From positions 12,464,001 to 12,528,000 of the forward strand of contig NC_088321.1 of the NCBI RefSeq assembly GCF_910592395.1: a stretch of DNA of 64,000 nucleotides, read 5' to 3'. A model generated the notes under the pieces. That model was not told where the DNA came from. It saw only the letters and a program-made list of their open reading frames with translations, and searched no databases. Origin of the DNA: Lineus longissimus (lineage: Eukaryota > Nemertea > Pilidiophora > Heteronemertea > Lineidae). This document shows, one piece after another, positions 35,608 through 49,060 of this stretch. The first letter of the stretch is position 1. Each line of letters starts with the position of its first letter. Position numbers and translations under genes: made by a program.

Positions 35608-38600
35608 ATGCGCCACCTACTTACCGGTATATTACTGCTTCAATCCATCGCCTGTAGAAGTACTGGAGACAACTGTATCAACCACAGAGGTGAGTTGTTT
35701 GGAATTATTCAGGTCCCCGTCAATGAAATCAATTCGGCTCAGTCATCCCAGGCCGCACAAATTAGGTGATGACATCATTCTTAATCCTATATCGGATAGT
35801 ACGATGAATGCAAATGCTTAAAACAATTATACGTTTGCCGTATTAACAAAGTGCGTTAGGGTTGCTTGCCTGCCTTAAATCATTTCAGAGGTTGGAGCAA
35901 AGCGTTTGGCCAGAAGGTGCCCACCGCCAAATGATTGCATCATTGGCCGGTGGTTGCCGTTCTAAGATTCGCATTGGACAGATCACCCCTTTCAAGAAAA
36001 CTGATGGTACAGTTGTAGTTATAATTCATTGAAAAGCACAGCAATCAACTTTTCACATGCAATATATCATATTGCTTGAGTGGAGTTACTGAGCGCCTCA
36101 GGAAGGACCGGCCTATGGGTGAAACACTCACATGCTGGGTATGCACTCGTTCACGAGCCACGACAGACTTTAGCGCCCAAAAGGGCTTCCAGTCTATTAA
36201 AAATTTCAACATAAGCATTCATATCCCACCCCTTTTATGGCTGCGAAAGGCATACTTGTTTAGGCTCTACCCATCGAGGCGGTAGTAGAACTCGGGTTTT
36301 GTCTGGCTTGGGATCTTATTGGTGAGTGGATCCAATACACGCTATATATTCTAATAATACCAATGACAGCAGCAGAGATCGCAATTTAAAGATATTGGTG
36401 CTTATTTCTACGAAAGGCTAGCAGACTCATCTGAAATTCGCAATCCGAAATTGGAGATCCAATATTAACCAATCAGAGGGAAACTTTCAACATTTCAAAA
36501 CCAATTAGATGTCGTGAAACATTTTATTCGGTGTATGCAAAATGGCCGCAATCGGCACTGCGTTTATATGCATCAAATCATTGTAAGAAGCTAGATCAAC
36601 TCGACTTGCTGATGTCAGGTGATTATTTTACATATACCGTGATGCATTCTTGACGCAATGATTAGTAGAAAATAGGTCAAATATATTGCATTATTTCAAA
36701 ATGATCTTCTTGCTAGTCTGACAATCTCAAAGAATCCTGCCCATGTCGGGTTATAGCTGCAATTTAATAAAAAAAAGCTTGACTTAATTGAAGAACCATT
36801 GGTCTCTTTTGTCATTAGTGCAAAGTAATGAATGTTACACTTTATCTGATTGGCTAAAAGTTTCCCAGCGACTAGTGAGTTTGAATTTCCGATTCGGATT
36901 CGAGAATTTCGGACTCCGGATTTCTAATTTCAGATGGACCATCTGGGCTTTCGTAAATTTAAATAAATCAAGTTGTAATTTAAAATTGACTAAGGCGATT
37001 TATAATGGAACAATGTTGTGTTCCTTTGCATTTCAGACACCAGTGTGTTCTTTCTTAATGGAACTGACAGGAATATAAGGTAACTGTGCCTGTGGATTCT
37101 CCATTTTTCATAAACTTATGAAGCAAAACCACTGCATCTTTGTTTCCTTTTGGTCCCGCATCCAATATTGTCACACTGCTCAACAGGGAAGGTAGCTTCC
37201 TGTCTTCCGCAATACGAAGCTACACAGCCATAGAAGATCTACAGTTTGCTTCTTTTCATCGCCATTTCTATCTATAGTTCAAAGCCATCAGAATAAATAG
37301 GGTATTAATCGGTTGCGTCACTCTACTTGAGGCTCTTTATGTTTAAACCTTTGGCTGTGGCTCCGTGTCAAGACTTTGTCATTTATGGCATCGGAATTTC
37401 TCCACAGCAGTTAGCAAATGTGTCTTTTAAATGCTGAAGTTTTCATGACATTGTATCGATTTCAAACTTCTCCAGTGTGAAATACGGTGCAAATTACGCC
37501 AAGTCAACTTATTTTGGTGAGGTTCTCTCATTTAATGAATGTGACCATGAGGTTAAGCTGAACATTGATCTTCAGAAAAACGATGTCGTTTCGTTTGCTC
37601 TCTACTTTCGGCAGCGTCACCATACCAGACGATGGGTATTTATAATTTGTATTTCTGGAAGACACTTTGACGTTTGCGTCAGTAGCTATCATGGTATAGA
37701 AGTAATGTGTAATAACCAACATAAGAATTGGGCGCGAAAAACTAAAACTGGAAAGGCACTCAAGGCGCGTGTTTGGTTTTTTCTTGTTGTAACGGTGGAC
37801 ATAGTAAGAAATATCCATAAGATTTACCTCGACGGAGTAAAACTGAATGCTAGGACGCTAACAAAATCTGTCAAAATCAGATCAGGTCGCTTTCATTTTC
37901 TTGGTCGTCGTTTACCCACCCTAGGAGGACGCTGCAGTTCACAACATTTTATCGGTGCCATGTCCAACCTTAGGATTTTTCCATGTCTGTTGAATGAACG
38001 GGAGGTTCGAAGTATTTATGAGAGCGGTAAGTTAGAAGCTTTTCCAGCCATGAATAATTCATGGAAAAGGCTCAAGTCCATATGGTCGTCAACGTCTTCG
38101 GCGCTGGAGCTCAAAAACATTTGTACAAAACAAATTAAGTCAGTTAAAGTCCGTGGTATCAACTTTAGCTCGGCGTAAATATGGTTAAGTTCGCCAAGCT
38201 CAACTGAAGCAGGTAAAGAGTTAGTGCCTTCATTTTCACCTATTTGAACTATCACACCCGATTTCTGTTTTTATTGATCAGTTGTGTAAGACAAGTTTAA
38301 CCAACTATAACGTGGCGTCAACTCCTCCAACACGTTTAATGCAGACGTAAAGTGAACGTGTTGGTGACTTATGTTGGAAAACCACAGGCATGCCAGGCCC
38401 TAATAGATAATTTCGAAACCCAACAGTAATGTTAGTGTTCAGCTTTGTCATTCAGTCCTCAGTATTGTAAACACTAGTATAGGATACTTTGGACAGGCCG
38501 TATTTTGTTGCTGGATATTTCCCATCCATTCTTGGCACAACGCACAACAATAACCAGTATATAGAATTCACATTGGTACCCGAATGAAGATTTTCTGGCC

Positions 38601-39297
38601 GAAAATGACAAAAATCAATTCATTCCACCAATGTACACAAATGCATACTTACGAATAAATACCTTGAACATGGCAGCACGTTCTCAGTTCCGTGTGGCAC
38701 GGCTTTGTGATACAGTCATTCAGTCACAGCCAATCAGATTGTGGGTATTTTTACATATCACTCGCCGAATCCTCATTTCCCATTGTCATTCCTGTTAAAT
38801 ATGAGAGTAAGTATGGCACGCATTCTCAAAAACTCTTTTAAACGGATTTTATCCAAACATTCTGACTGCGAATGTTGTCTCTTTAAAATGGACTGGTTTC
38901 AGACCTACAATTTTAGTTTGAGGTACTTCAGAGTTATAGAAGTTGTTCCTTGCTGTCGGGTATGTCGGTATTGACGTCTCCTCACACACCACTCGGGTGG
39001 AGTGGTCAGTATGTCAGTTTGACATTTTGACATTCATTTTACGTCGATCTACCCTCCCGTTGTTTGGAATAAAAAAATTTAACTTTAAACTCTTGTTGTA
39101 TAGAAAACCGACTGATGTTCATAAAGGAAGACAGCGACTCTGACTCCATTGACGAAATATCTTATAACAGAGGACCTGTCCATTCAAAGATACAATGCAG
39201 CTTGTACTGTTATGACAAGAACACACGCAATGAGACCTGTAAAGCCTTTAGCTTTAATATCAACACAAACTGTTGTGAAATTTTACATAATATGTAA
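35608..39297 (+). CDS. Unit F: secreted LamG-PAN protein, four exons
   Basis: Exons: 35608-35689, 37037-37079, 37476-38026, 39104-39297; 870 nt, 289 residues, the shortest intact product. The leader (MRHLLTGILLLQSIAC) and LamG exon pair with unit D (RRWVFIICIS, KNWARKTKT, LPTLGGRC). It differs in ARVWFFLVV, in CSSQHF, and in having NEC rather than NRC in the first loop. The PAN-like exon reads GPVHSKIQCSLYC, with His replacing a conserved Arg. Intron 1 (35690-37036) is ordinary in length, and its pogo target site near 36680 is empty. The frame past the LamG donor stays open to the TAA at 38176-38178. Confidence 0.74.
36401..36965. repeat. Intronic inverted-repeat element, unit F
   Basis: The arms are near 36408-36455 and 36905-36955. 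It is closest to the unit D copy, with the same CAGATGGACCATCTGGGCTT variant on the right. Confidence 0.5.
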
Positions 39298-42200
39298 AAA
39301 ATAATTTCAGAAAAGCAAGGGATACAACGTTACAACTTTGTTCCATAGAGGATGATTCGACCTATTGTGTTCAATTTCATTGGATTCTTCGTGAGAATAA
39401 TTGAACATCAGGAGAATATTATGTTGATAGCAGCATGCTTGTGCAATTTACAGATCATAGTTCCATGATAGATATTTGGAGATTTCTATTTCGAGATTAA
39501 GAAATGACAAAAGACTTGGACAAAATTTATCGATTGCAACGAAGTTTAACAAACACGTGCAGATATCAAGTTAAAGCATTTTGGCGTTGTCCAAGTCATT
39601 TATTGATATTATAGGTTTGTATCTATTAACCTGTGTGTATTTCCGTATTGACATATGAACATGGGTATGTCCAGTGGGACCTCAAATACACACACTCGTG
39701 CACAGTGCAAAATGTTGTACGAGATGTTCTATAAACCAAATAGTGTATTGCTGACCTGCTAGGGAACAAAATTGCGAACCAGAACATATACAAAAAGAAC
39801 TTCGCAAAATCATTTAAATGAGGCAACTCCCGAGTTTATTCGGAAGGATGACCAGATTTCTGTTAAAATATAAATATGTCTTTGCAAAATCCGATATCCA
39901 GTTCGGTTGCAAATCCAAATACCCCGCAACCACAGTGGACAGCGGTACACCATTAACATGACCGTAATTACCATAAACAACATTTCCTGTGGTTTATGTT
40001 ATGTTGAGGCCTGTTGATTGATTATGGGGCGGAACCCATGCTTAGTAGTGCATGGCCAAACAGTTAGCACAGCATTACTGTGCTCACATGGCTTAGAGGA
40101 GACAATACAGAATATATTTACGAAAATTAACAGGCGACTAGAACGGAAATCGACATACATTGAACCATAACCACCATTCTAATGACAGATTGGTTCTCAT
40201 TTTTCAGAGTGCAACTTGATCATCTAGTTGACAATTCAGGTAGAAATAACATTATTTTCCAAAGAAAAAACCGTTCAAACGGATTTTCTATTTTTGTCAT
40301 GGTCGGTGGTTAATGGAGTGCACCGAGTCGTTTTTAATGGCCATACGTGTTGCATTTATCGTCATATGTACCTAATCTCTCACGAATCGTGGACATGTTT
40401 GATAACTACATTCCCCCGATTATCAAAGAGGGCCTTATTGTACTCTGGATACTGTAATATTCAAGCTTTTCAAAGAGAGAGTTTATCAGATCATTGCAAC
40501 TTGTTCGGAATCCCAGGCATGCCAAATCTGTTCTCGGGCATATCATCCCAATTACAGGTTTAAAATATTGTCTCAATCAATTAGAAGTACGAAAAACTTA
40601 CCATCAAGTGTCCAAAAATTTAAAATCAAGTGTCAAAATGTTCCAATTGGCCGTACCCGCATATAAACGCTGAAATGTGGTCACGTTAATGGTGTACCGT
40701 TGTCCACTGTGACACTGTGAACGAGACTATACAAAGGATGTTGTCTAATGATAGTTTTTTAGCGGTTTTATAAAAGCGATATATAGATCGGACACGTCAC
40801 ACCTCAATAAGACGCTGGTACTGCCAAATATACATGAATGTGACCCGTTCCAGCAAAACCAGTCGAATGTCGCTCTGAGCTTGGTAGGTTGAGACGGACT
40901 GTGTGTTCATTTCACTATTGTCTGCCTTTTGTGAAGTCTGACGACATCAATTTCTTCTATTATCTCCTGGTGTCACATAGGCTCATCTTATGTGTGACAT
41001 GCTACTGGTTTTGCTAGAACGGGACACATATATGATGATGTGTATGAAAACAAGTTCTTTTTCAGAAATGCATGCTTTCCTTTTAATCGCAGAAGGATAG
41101 TTCCATTTGACTGACTTCAAGACATAATATTCAACGCTATACAGGCAACGTCAAGCCAATCACAAAGCAATGTATCAAATTAGAATAAACAGCTTAAATC
41201 TGATTAATGGCTTGTAAAATAAAATACTTAAAAATAGTAATTGTCATTGACATACACTGACTGCAAGCGAAGCTTAGCTCAAATTTATTAGTAATTTTGT
41301 CTTAACCAAACATGGACTAGTGCAGGAGAGTGTGAGAAGCAAGGATTTAAGGCAGAACATAAGACATTCAAAATAGTGTACAGTACATATTGGAAATTGA
41401 TAGATTTTGAAACTTGTTATCTTTTTGCTTCCAACTCAATCAATACGAACATGGGTTTCATTGATACGGCGATGCGTGAATACAGTTAATGAATTTTGAA
41501 ATATTTCACTGGGTGTTTTATCCGTGTTCCGAAAAGCTCTCTCTCTCTGTCGTTGCACTATCCTTTGTTTTATATTCAAAGTATGAGTAGAGTAGGCCGA
41601 CATGTCGTAAAACAACGGCTCGTTTGCTAGTGTCACATCAACTCTGGTACTGGTCATGGCCACCTTAGCTCTTTCGTCGTTTTACCGAGGCTGCAACTTC
41701 GCCCTCTTACCAAGCTTACGGTTGCGAAAAATGAGTATGTCGTTAATTATGGACACGCATCAGCTCCAAAGAAATGTGTTACCAGCCTCAGGCGTAATAC
41801 CGGAAAGTGGCGGCATGCTGGTCTTCGGGAAAAGGATTGGAACTACCTACTTTGGTCACTACTTGAATTATACTATTGATTGCTTTATAAATGATCATTA
41901 TATTCGTCAAGCTCTCTGTTTGTAGAGGCAACTTCTCAACGTCATCATAACGAATGTTCCTACAAGAGGTATCCATGTGTTGCAAGCGGTGTCTAGTTGT
42001 GTCTAGTAAAATGATCAGTGAAAATTAGTGTCAACAAACATTTGTTTTCGCACTTTTGAAAATCGGACATCGAAGCAGGTTGCAGCTGTCTACAATGCTC
42101 ATGTACATGCCTAAATCAAATTGGTAAAAACATTGTCACCTGTGGCAAGAATTGAAGTTTGCTGTGCGGTTTCGGTGAACGGGATAAATCATGTACAATG

Positions 42201-42883
42201 ATGTATACAAATAGAAAGTGTCTCTTTGGATTAAGGCTAAAGATATATCTTCGACACAACTAAAGAACATAACTGCACAATGTATCCGTTATACGCATTG
42301 TTTAGTGTGTGCAAGTGGAGTGCCAGCCTTGATAGTCGGGCGATAGTTGTATGTGAGGTCACTTATAGACCGTTTTCATTCTTATGCTGTTTTAACGTCA
42401 CAAAACATTTGCTATCGTTACGTTTTGAGGATGAAGAGTGTTTTTCTCCGACTAAGACTAACTGCTGTCCTCTTACGGCAATTGTCTGCATGCCTTTTCA
42501 GCTGCAATCAATACCGGACTACCAGAAATGTTGTCTATTTTACACCGTATTTTGTATCAAAAAACGTGTATGACACATTATATTTGAGGTGCAAATGACG
42601 TAAATGTCCTCTTCCGACAGATAACATGAACATTTTGGATTTTCGTAATAAACAAATTATTTCTTAGGAGCATTTTGAACCGGCCTATCCTCCATATCTA
42701 ACACAATAACTGGATTAAAGGATCCCTCGCCACAGAACGCAGGCAGCTATGATGAATAGGGATAACTCTGTATAACATTCATTCCAACTTTTGAACCAAA
42801 TAGAAATAAGTACATTGTATTGGGATTGGTAGTGTATTGTGAGCCGACTCCGATCAAGTGTGAGTTAGGCGTTCATTTCGACG
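39298..42883. other. Spacer F-G, no gene seen
   Basis: It combines the stretch shared with D, E and I (about 40430-40790) with the AGTCGAATGTCGCTCTGAGC module (40859 on) instead of the GC-rich block. The last ~300 bp before the signal exon (from about 42540) belong to a distinct G/I subtype. Confidence 0.55.
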
Positions 42884-45800
42884 ATGCGCAACGTACTAAC
42901 CTTAATATTTCTCCTTCAATCCATCGCCTGTGGAAGCACGGGAGACACATGTATCAACCACAGAAGTGAGTTAGGTTTGGAATTATTCAGGCCCCCATCA
43001 ATAAAATCTATTCGGCTTAGTCATTCCAGGCCGCCAATTTAGGTGATGACATCATTCTAAATCCTATATCGAATAGTAAGATGATTTCAAATGCTTAAAA
43101 CAATTATACTATTGTCAAATTAACAAAAATGCTTGCCTGTCTTAAAATCATTTCAGAGGTTGGAGCAAAGCGTTTGGCAAGCAGGTGCCCACTGCCAAAT
43201 GATTGCGTCATTGGCGGGTGGTTGCCGTTCTAAAATTTGCATTGGACACATCATCTCTTTCAAGAAAAAATGATGGTAGTTATAATTCATTGGAAAGCAC
43301 AGCAATCTACTTTTTACACTCACATGTTGGAAATACACTACTTCAACAGTCAAAACAATCTTAAACGCCTAAAAAGTCTTCCATTCAATTAAAAGGTGTC
43401 AACATGTGCATTCTTACTCAAAACCGTGGCAACATACACACAGTATATTAAAATAATACCAATGATAGCAGCTGGGATCTCATTTTTAAGATATTGGTGC
43501 CAATTTCTACGAAAGCCCAGCAGGCTCATCTGAAATTCAAAATTCAAAATCCGAAATTTGAGATAAAATATTAACCAGTCAGAGGAAAACTTCCGAAATT
43601 TTGAAACCAATTAGATGTCGTGTAACAGTTTATTCGGTGAATGCAAAATGGCCGCAATCGGCACTGCGTTCATATGCATCAAATCATCGTTACAAGCTAA
43701 ATCAGCTCGACTTGCTGATGTCAGGTGATTATTTTACACAAACCGTGATGCATTCTTCACGCAATGATAAGTAGAAAATAGGTCAAATATATTGCAATCG
43801 TTCAAAATGATATTCCTGCTAGTCTGTCTAGCTCAAAGAATCGTACCCATGTAGGGGTTAAAATTATAGTTGCAATTTAATGCAAAAGCTTGACTTAATT
43901 GAACCCCCAGTGGTCTCTTTAATGCACTTTAAATTTATCCATTCTCATTACCAGCGATTAGGGATTTTGAAACACGGATTTCGAATTCGAGAATTTTGGA
44001 CTTCGGATTATTTCAGATGGGCCTCTGGGCTTTCGTAAATTTTAGTAAATCAAGTTGAAGCTTAAAATTGACTAAGGCAATTTAAAATGGAACAATGTTG
44101 TGTTCCTTTGCATTTCAGACACCAGTGTGTTCTTTCTTGATGGAACTGACCGGAATATAAGGTAACTGCGCCCGTGGATTCTACATTATTTATAAACTCT
44201 CAGACTTTGGAAGCATAACCACTGCATCTTTGTTCCCTTTTGGTCCAATATCCAATATTGTAACACTGCTCAACAGGGGCGTAAGCTTCCAGTCTAGTGC
44301 AATACGAAGTTACACAGCCATAGAAGACCTACATTTCTTCATTTCATCGCCATTTCCGTCTGCAGTTCCAAGCCATCAGAATCAGTCGGGTATTAATCGG
44401 TCGCTCCACTCTACTTGAGGCTGTTTGTGTTTATACATTGGCTGTGGCTCCGTGTAAAGACTTTGTCATTTATGGCATCGGAGATTCTCCACAGAAGTTA
44501 ACGACTGTGTCTTTAAATGCAAAACTTTTCAAGACATTGTAACGATTTCAAAATCCTCGATCCAGTGTGAAGTACGGTGCAAATTATGCCAAGTCAACTT
44601 ATTTTGGTGAGGTTCTCTCATTTAATGAATGTGATCACGAGGTTGAGCTGAAGATTGATCTTCAGAAGTACGATACCGTTTCGTTTGCTCTCTACTTTCG
44701 GCGGCGTTACCATGACAGTCGAGGTAAAATGCTATTTTCGACTGCTGGAAAAAAATTCGGCCTTTTTGTAAGAAGCGCTGATGCTATAGAGTTATCATGT
44801 AATAACCGACCTCATGAGACTTGGGTGCAAGTTACACTATCTGAAAAGGCAGTCAGTGTGCGTGTTTGGTATTTTCTTGTTGTAACCGTGGACATGATAA
44901 GAAATATCCATCAGATTTACCTCGACGGGGTTAAACTGAATGCTACGATGATACGAAGACGTGCTCTTATCATACCGGGTCGCTATTATTTTCTTGGTCG
45001 CCATTTACCATTTCCAACACCACCCTGCAATTCATTGGCGTTTCTCGGAGCCATGTCGAACTTAATGATTTATCCATGCTTGTTGAATCAAGGGGATGTT
45101 CAAAGTATTTATGAGAGTGGTAAGTTTAAAGTTTTTCCAACCGTGTGTAATCCACTAAAATGCTTAAGTCCATAGTCGTCGACGTCTTCGGCGCTGGAGC
45201 TCAAACACGTTTGCACAAAACAAGTTCAGTCAGTTAACTTGGTTATAACTTTAGCTCGGCGTTAATATACTTATGTTCACTTAGCTTAACTGGAGAAGGT
45301 TAAGAGTTAGGGACTGCATGTTTATTTATTTGAACTATCACACCCGGTTTCTCTTTTCATTGATCAGTTGTTTAAGACAAGTTTAACCAACTATAACGTG
45401 GCGTCAACTCCTCAAACCCGTCTTGAGAAAACGTAAAGTGAAGGTGTTGGAGACTTCTGTTGGAAAACCACAGGCATGCCAGGACCTAATAGATCATTTC
45501 GCAACCCAACAGTAATGTTAGTGTTCGGCTTTGTCATTCAGTCCTCAGCATTGTAAATACTAGTATAGGATACCTGGGACAGGCCGTATTTTGTTACTGG
45601 ATATTTCCCATCCATTCCTGGCACAACGCACAACAATAACCAGTATATAGAATTCGCATTGATACAAGAATGAAGATTTTCTGGCCGAAAATGACAAAAC
45701 TCAATTCATTCCGCCGAATCAACTGTATAACGTTCTTATTTCACTTTGTCATTCCAGTTAAATATGAGAGTAAGTATGGCACGCATTCTGAAAATGATTC

Positions 45801-46586
45801 TTAAAGGGATTTTATCCAAACATTCTGACTGCGAATGTTGTCTCTTAACAGACTTGGATTAATTTCAATTTTAATCAGAACACTCAGTCTAGCCCGAATG
45901 TAAAATCGAAAGTTAAGACAAGATTCTAATATCACAAGATCTCAATTAAATGTCAGGTTCAGTCTTGTGTAATGTACACGTCAGCTGACATATTAAAACT
46001 TTAACAAATAGCAGTAATCTTGCAAGAATCGTTTGACGAATGTACATGCGCATGGACCAAAAACTGAATAAATCTATGGCTATGAATATTATAGGAATTT
46101 TTGTGTTGACCCTGCATGCGCAGTTTGGTGTATCGACCCTGAATCGTTTTGGTTGGTACAAGTATGAGAGTCTGAAAAAGCTGACAAAGTCATATTCCAA
46201 TATTTAGTTTAAGGTGTTTCAGAGTTATAGAAGTTGTTCCTTGCTGTCGGGTATGTCGGTATTGACGTCTCCTCACACACCACTCGGGTGAGTGGTCAGT
46301 ATGTCAGTTTGACATTTTGACATTCATTTTACCTCGATCTACCCTCCCGTTGTTTGTAATAAAGAAATTAACTTTAAACCCTTGTTGTATAGAAAACCGA
46401 CTGATGTTTATAAAGGAAGACGGCGACTCTGACTCCATTGACGAAATATCTTATAACAGAGGACCTGTCCGTTCAAAGATACAATGCAGCTTGTACTGTT
46501 ATGACAAGAACACACGCAATGACACTTGTAAAGCCTTTAGGTTTAATATCAACACAAACTGTTGTGAAATTTTACAAGATATGTAA
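42884..46586 (+). CDS. Unit G: divergent secreted LamG-PAN protein, four exons
   Basis: Exons: 42884-42965, 44119-44161, 44566-45119, 46393-46586; 873 nt, 290 residues. The leader is MRNVLTLIFLLQSIAC. The first donor is A|GTGAGT instead of G|GTGAGT, so the junction codon becomes AAC (Asn) instead of GAC (Asp). The microexon has FLDGTD, which removes one of the two sequons. This LamG exon is the most divergent of the nine: the middle third reads KMLFSTAGKKFGLFVRSAD and later PFPTPPCNSLAFLGAMS, yet the length is the standard 554 nt, cysteines are kept, and there are no stops. That pattern fits functional divergence rather than decay. The PAN-like exon has CKAFRFN. The L-P intron carries a ~350-bp segment absent elsewhere. 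Confidence 0.72.
43497..44046. repeat. Intronic inverted-repeat element, unit G
   Basis: The arms are near 43505-43560 and 43975-44040 and are more eroded than in other units. The core around 43630-43770 stays very similar to the other copies while neighbouring intron sequence has drifted. Confidence 0.45.
45856..46205. other. Unit-G-specific intronic segment
   Basis: About 350 bp lie between CTCTTAACAGACTT and AGTTTAAGGTGTTTCAGAG, which are near neighbours in other units. Part of it (AATCTTGCAAGAATCG, GACGAATGTACAT near 46015-46045) weakly resembles the region upstream of the signal exons. No coding potential or terminal repeats were recognised. Confidence 0.45.
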
Positions 46587-49060
46587 AAAATCATTTCAGA
46601 AAAGCAAGGGATACAACGTTACAACTTTGTTCCATAGAGGAGGATTCGACTAATTGTGGTAAATTTTATTGGATTCTTCGTGAGAATAATTGAACACCAG
46701 GAGAATATTATGTTCATAGCAGCGTGCTTGTGCAATTTACGGATCATAGTTACATGATAGCAATTTCGAGATTTCTATTTCGAGATTAAGAAATGACAAA
46801 AGACTTGGACAAAATCTATCGATCGCAACGAAGTTTAACAAACACGCGCAGATATCAAGTTTACGCATCTTGGCGTTGTCCAAGACATTTATTGATATCA
46901 TAGTTTTGGATATATATATATTGATGTATTTCCGTACTGACATGAACAGGGGTATATCCTGTGGGCCCTCAAATACACACACTAGTGCACAGTGCATAGA
47001 CGCTGTACGAGATGTTCTATAAAGCAATTAGTGTATTGCTGACTTGCTAAGGAACTAGATGGCGAACCCTAACATTTACAAGAAAAACCTCGCAAAAGCA
47101 TTTGGATGAAGCAACACCCAAATTTATTCGCGGGGATGAATTTTATCTTAGGAAAAATCCTTGACCAGATTTCTGTGTAAATATAAATATGTCTTTGCAA
47201 AATCCGATCTCCACTTCGGTTTCAAATCCGAATCCTCCACAACCACAGTGGACAGCGTTATACAATTAACATGATCGTATTTACCATAAAAAACATTTCC
47301 TATAGCAGACGATGTATGTTTCAAACTGACCGTCTCCTATAAAGACCGTGTTCCAAATAACAACGTCCAAGATGCGCATAAACCAAATTTGGGGGTATAC
47401 GCATTAACAATGAGGAAAGTGGGATAATTCTCTCACTTCTAGTAGGTAAAACTATGGTGAAGTTTATTTTTATCTAGCATATTAGCATGCCTTATCAAAG
47501 ACCTAACTTTACTTTCAAAATTATCGGTTTTCCATCAAATCATACATATTGGAAATCGATAGATTTCGAAACTCTTTATATTTTTGCTTCCAACTCAATC
47601 AATACGAACAATGGTTTCATTGATACGACCTTGCGTGAATACAGTTAATGAGTTTTGAACTATTTCACTGCGTGTTTTATCCGTGTTCAAGAAAGCACTT
47701 TCTCTCGTGCACCATCGTTTGTTTTATATTCAGAGTATGAGTAGAGCAGGCCAACATGTCGTAAAACAACGGCTCGTTTGCAAGTGTCACATCAACTCTG
47801 GTACTGGTCATGGCCACCTTAGCTCTTTCGTCGATACCGATTAACCGAGGCCGCAACTTCGACCGGCGGCCTTCTTACTGTTGTGACAGGGGAGTAGATC
47901 TTTAATTATGGAGGCACCTTCTTCTGCGCTGCTCCAAAATAACGGGTTACCAGCCTTAGGCGAAATACTGGAAAGTGGCAGCGTCTTGGCCTTCGGGAAA
48001 AAGATGGGAACTACCTACTTTGATCACGACTTGAATAACCATCGATTCGATAATAAATGATCATTATATTCGTCAAACTTTTTGTTTGAAGAGGCAATTT
48101 CTCGCGGTGGTATGACGAATGTTCGTGCAAGAGGTATCAATGTGTTGCTAGCGATGTCCAGTTGTGTCTATCAAAATGATAAGTGAATATTAGCGTTGCA
48201 GCAGTGTACAATAATCACATACATGCCTAAATCAAAGGGGTAATGAAATTGCCACCTATAATATGTACAATGATGTACACAAATTGAAAGTGTATGTCGG
48301 GATTAAAGCTAATATATAACTTCGACACAATGCAAAAATATAACTACACAATGTATCCGTTATACCCTTTGTGTAGTGTGTACAAGTGGAGTGTCAGCCT
48401 TGGTAGTCTGGCAGTAGTTGTCTGTGAGGTCGTTTATGGACGTTTTTCATTCTCAGGCTATTTTAACGATAAACATTACAGCACTAAATATTTGCTATCG
48501 TTTTGTTTTGAAGAATGAAGTTTGTTCCTTTCCGACTAACAGCTGTCCTCTTACGGCAAGTGTATGCATGCTTTTTCAGCTGCAATCACTACCGGACTAC
48601 CAGAAACATTGCCTATTTTACCCAAGGCAAGATTGTTGAAACAGGTAAAGATGTTGACTAAATGTCATGTCCAGAAAACGCAATAGCGAGATCTTTTTAT
48701 AAGCGTTGCGTGATAGGTTTTCTTTAAGAAAATTGTAAATGCGCATTACAAAGAGCATTAATCAGACACCATATATTGCGACACCGTTGGGACATGCGCG
48801 TTCATTGGCAGACGGTCCTCGAAGTTCTGATCAAATTCGTATGATTATTTCTCAGTCAAGATTGAAAAAAATCTTCAAGAATCGAGTAACGAATGTACAT
48901 TGAAAATTGGAAGAATACAGCAGAGCTACAGCTATACTTGATAACTTTGTAACATTCATTCGAACTTTTGAACCAGGAAGAAATAAGCTCATTGTATTGG
49001 GATTGGTAGTGTATTGTTGGCCCACTCCGATCCAGTGTGAGTTAGGCTTTCAGTTCGACG
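46587..49060. other. Spacer G-H, no gene seen
   Basis: Short spacer of the A/G subtype. The stretch at about 46890-47150 is nearly identical to 2475-2740, including a run of alternating TA near 46910 and CAGGGGTATATCCTGTGGGC. The pre-signal module follows. Confidence 0.6.
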
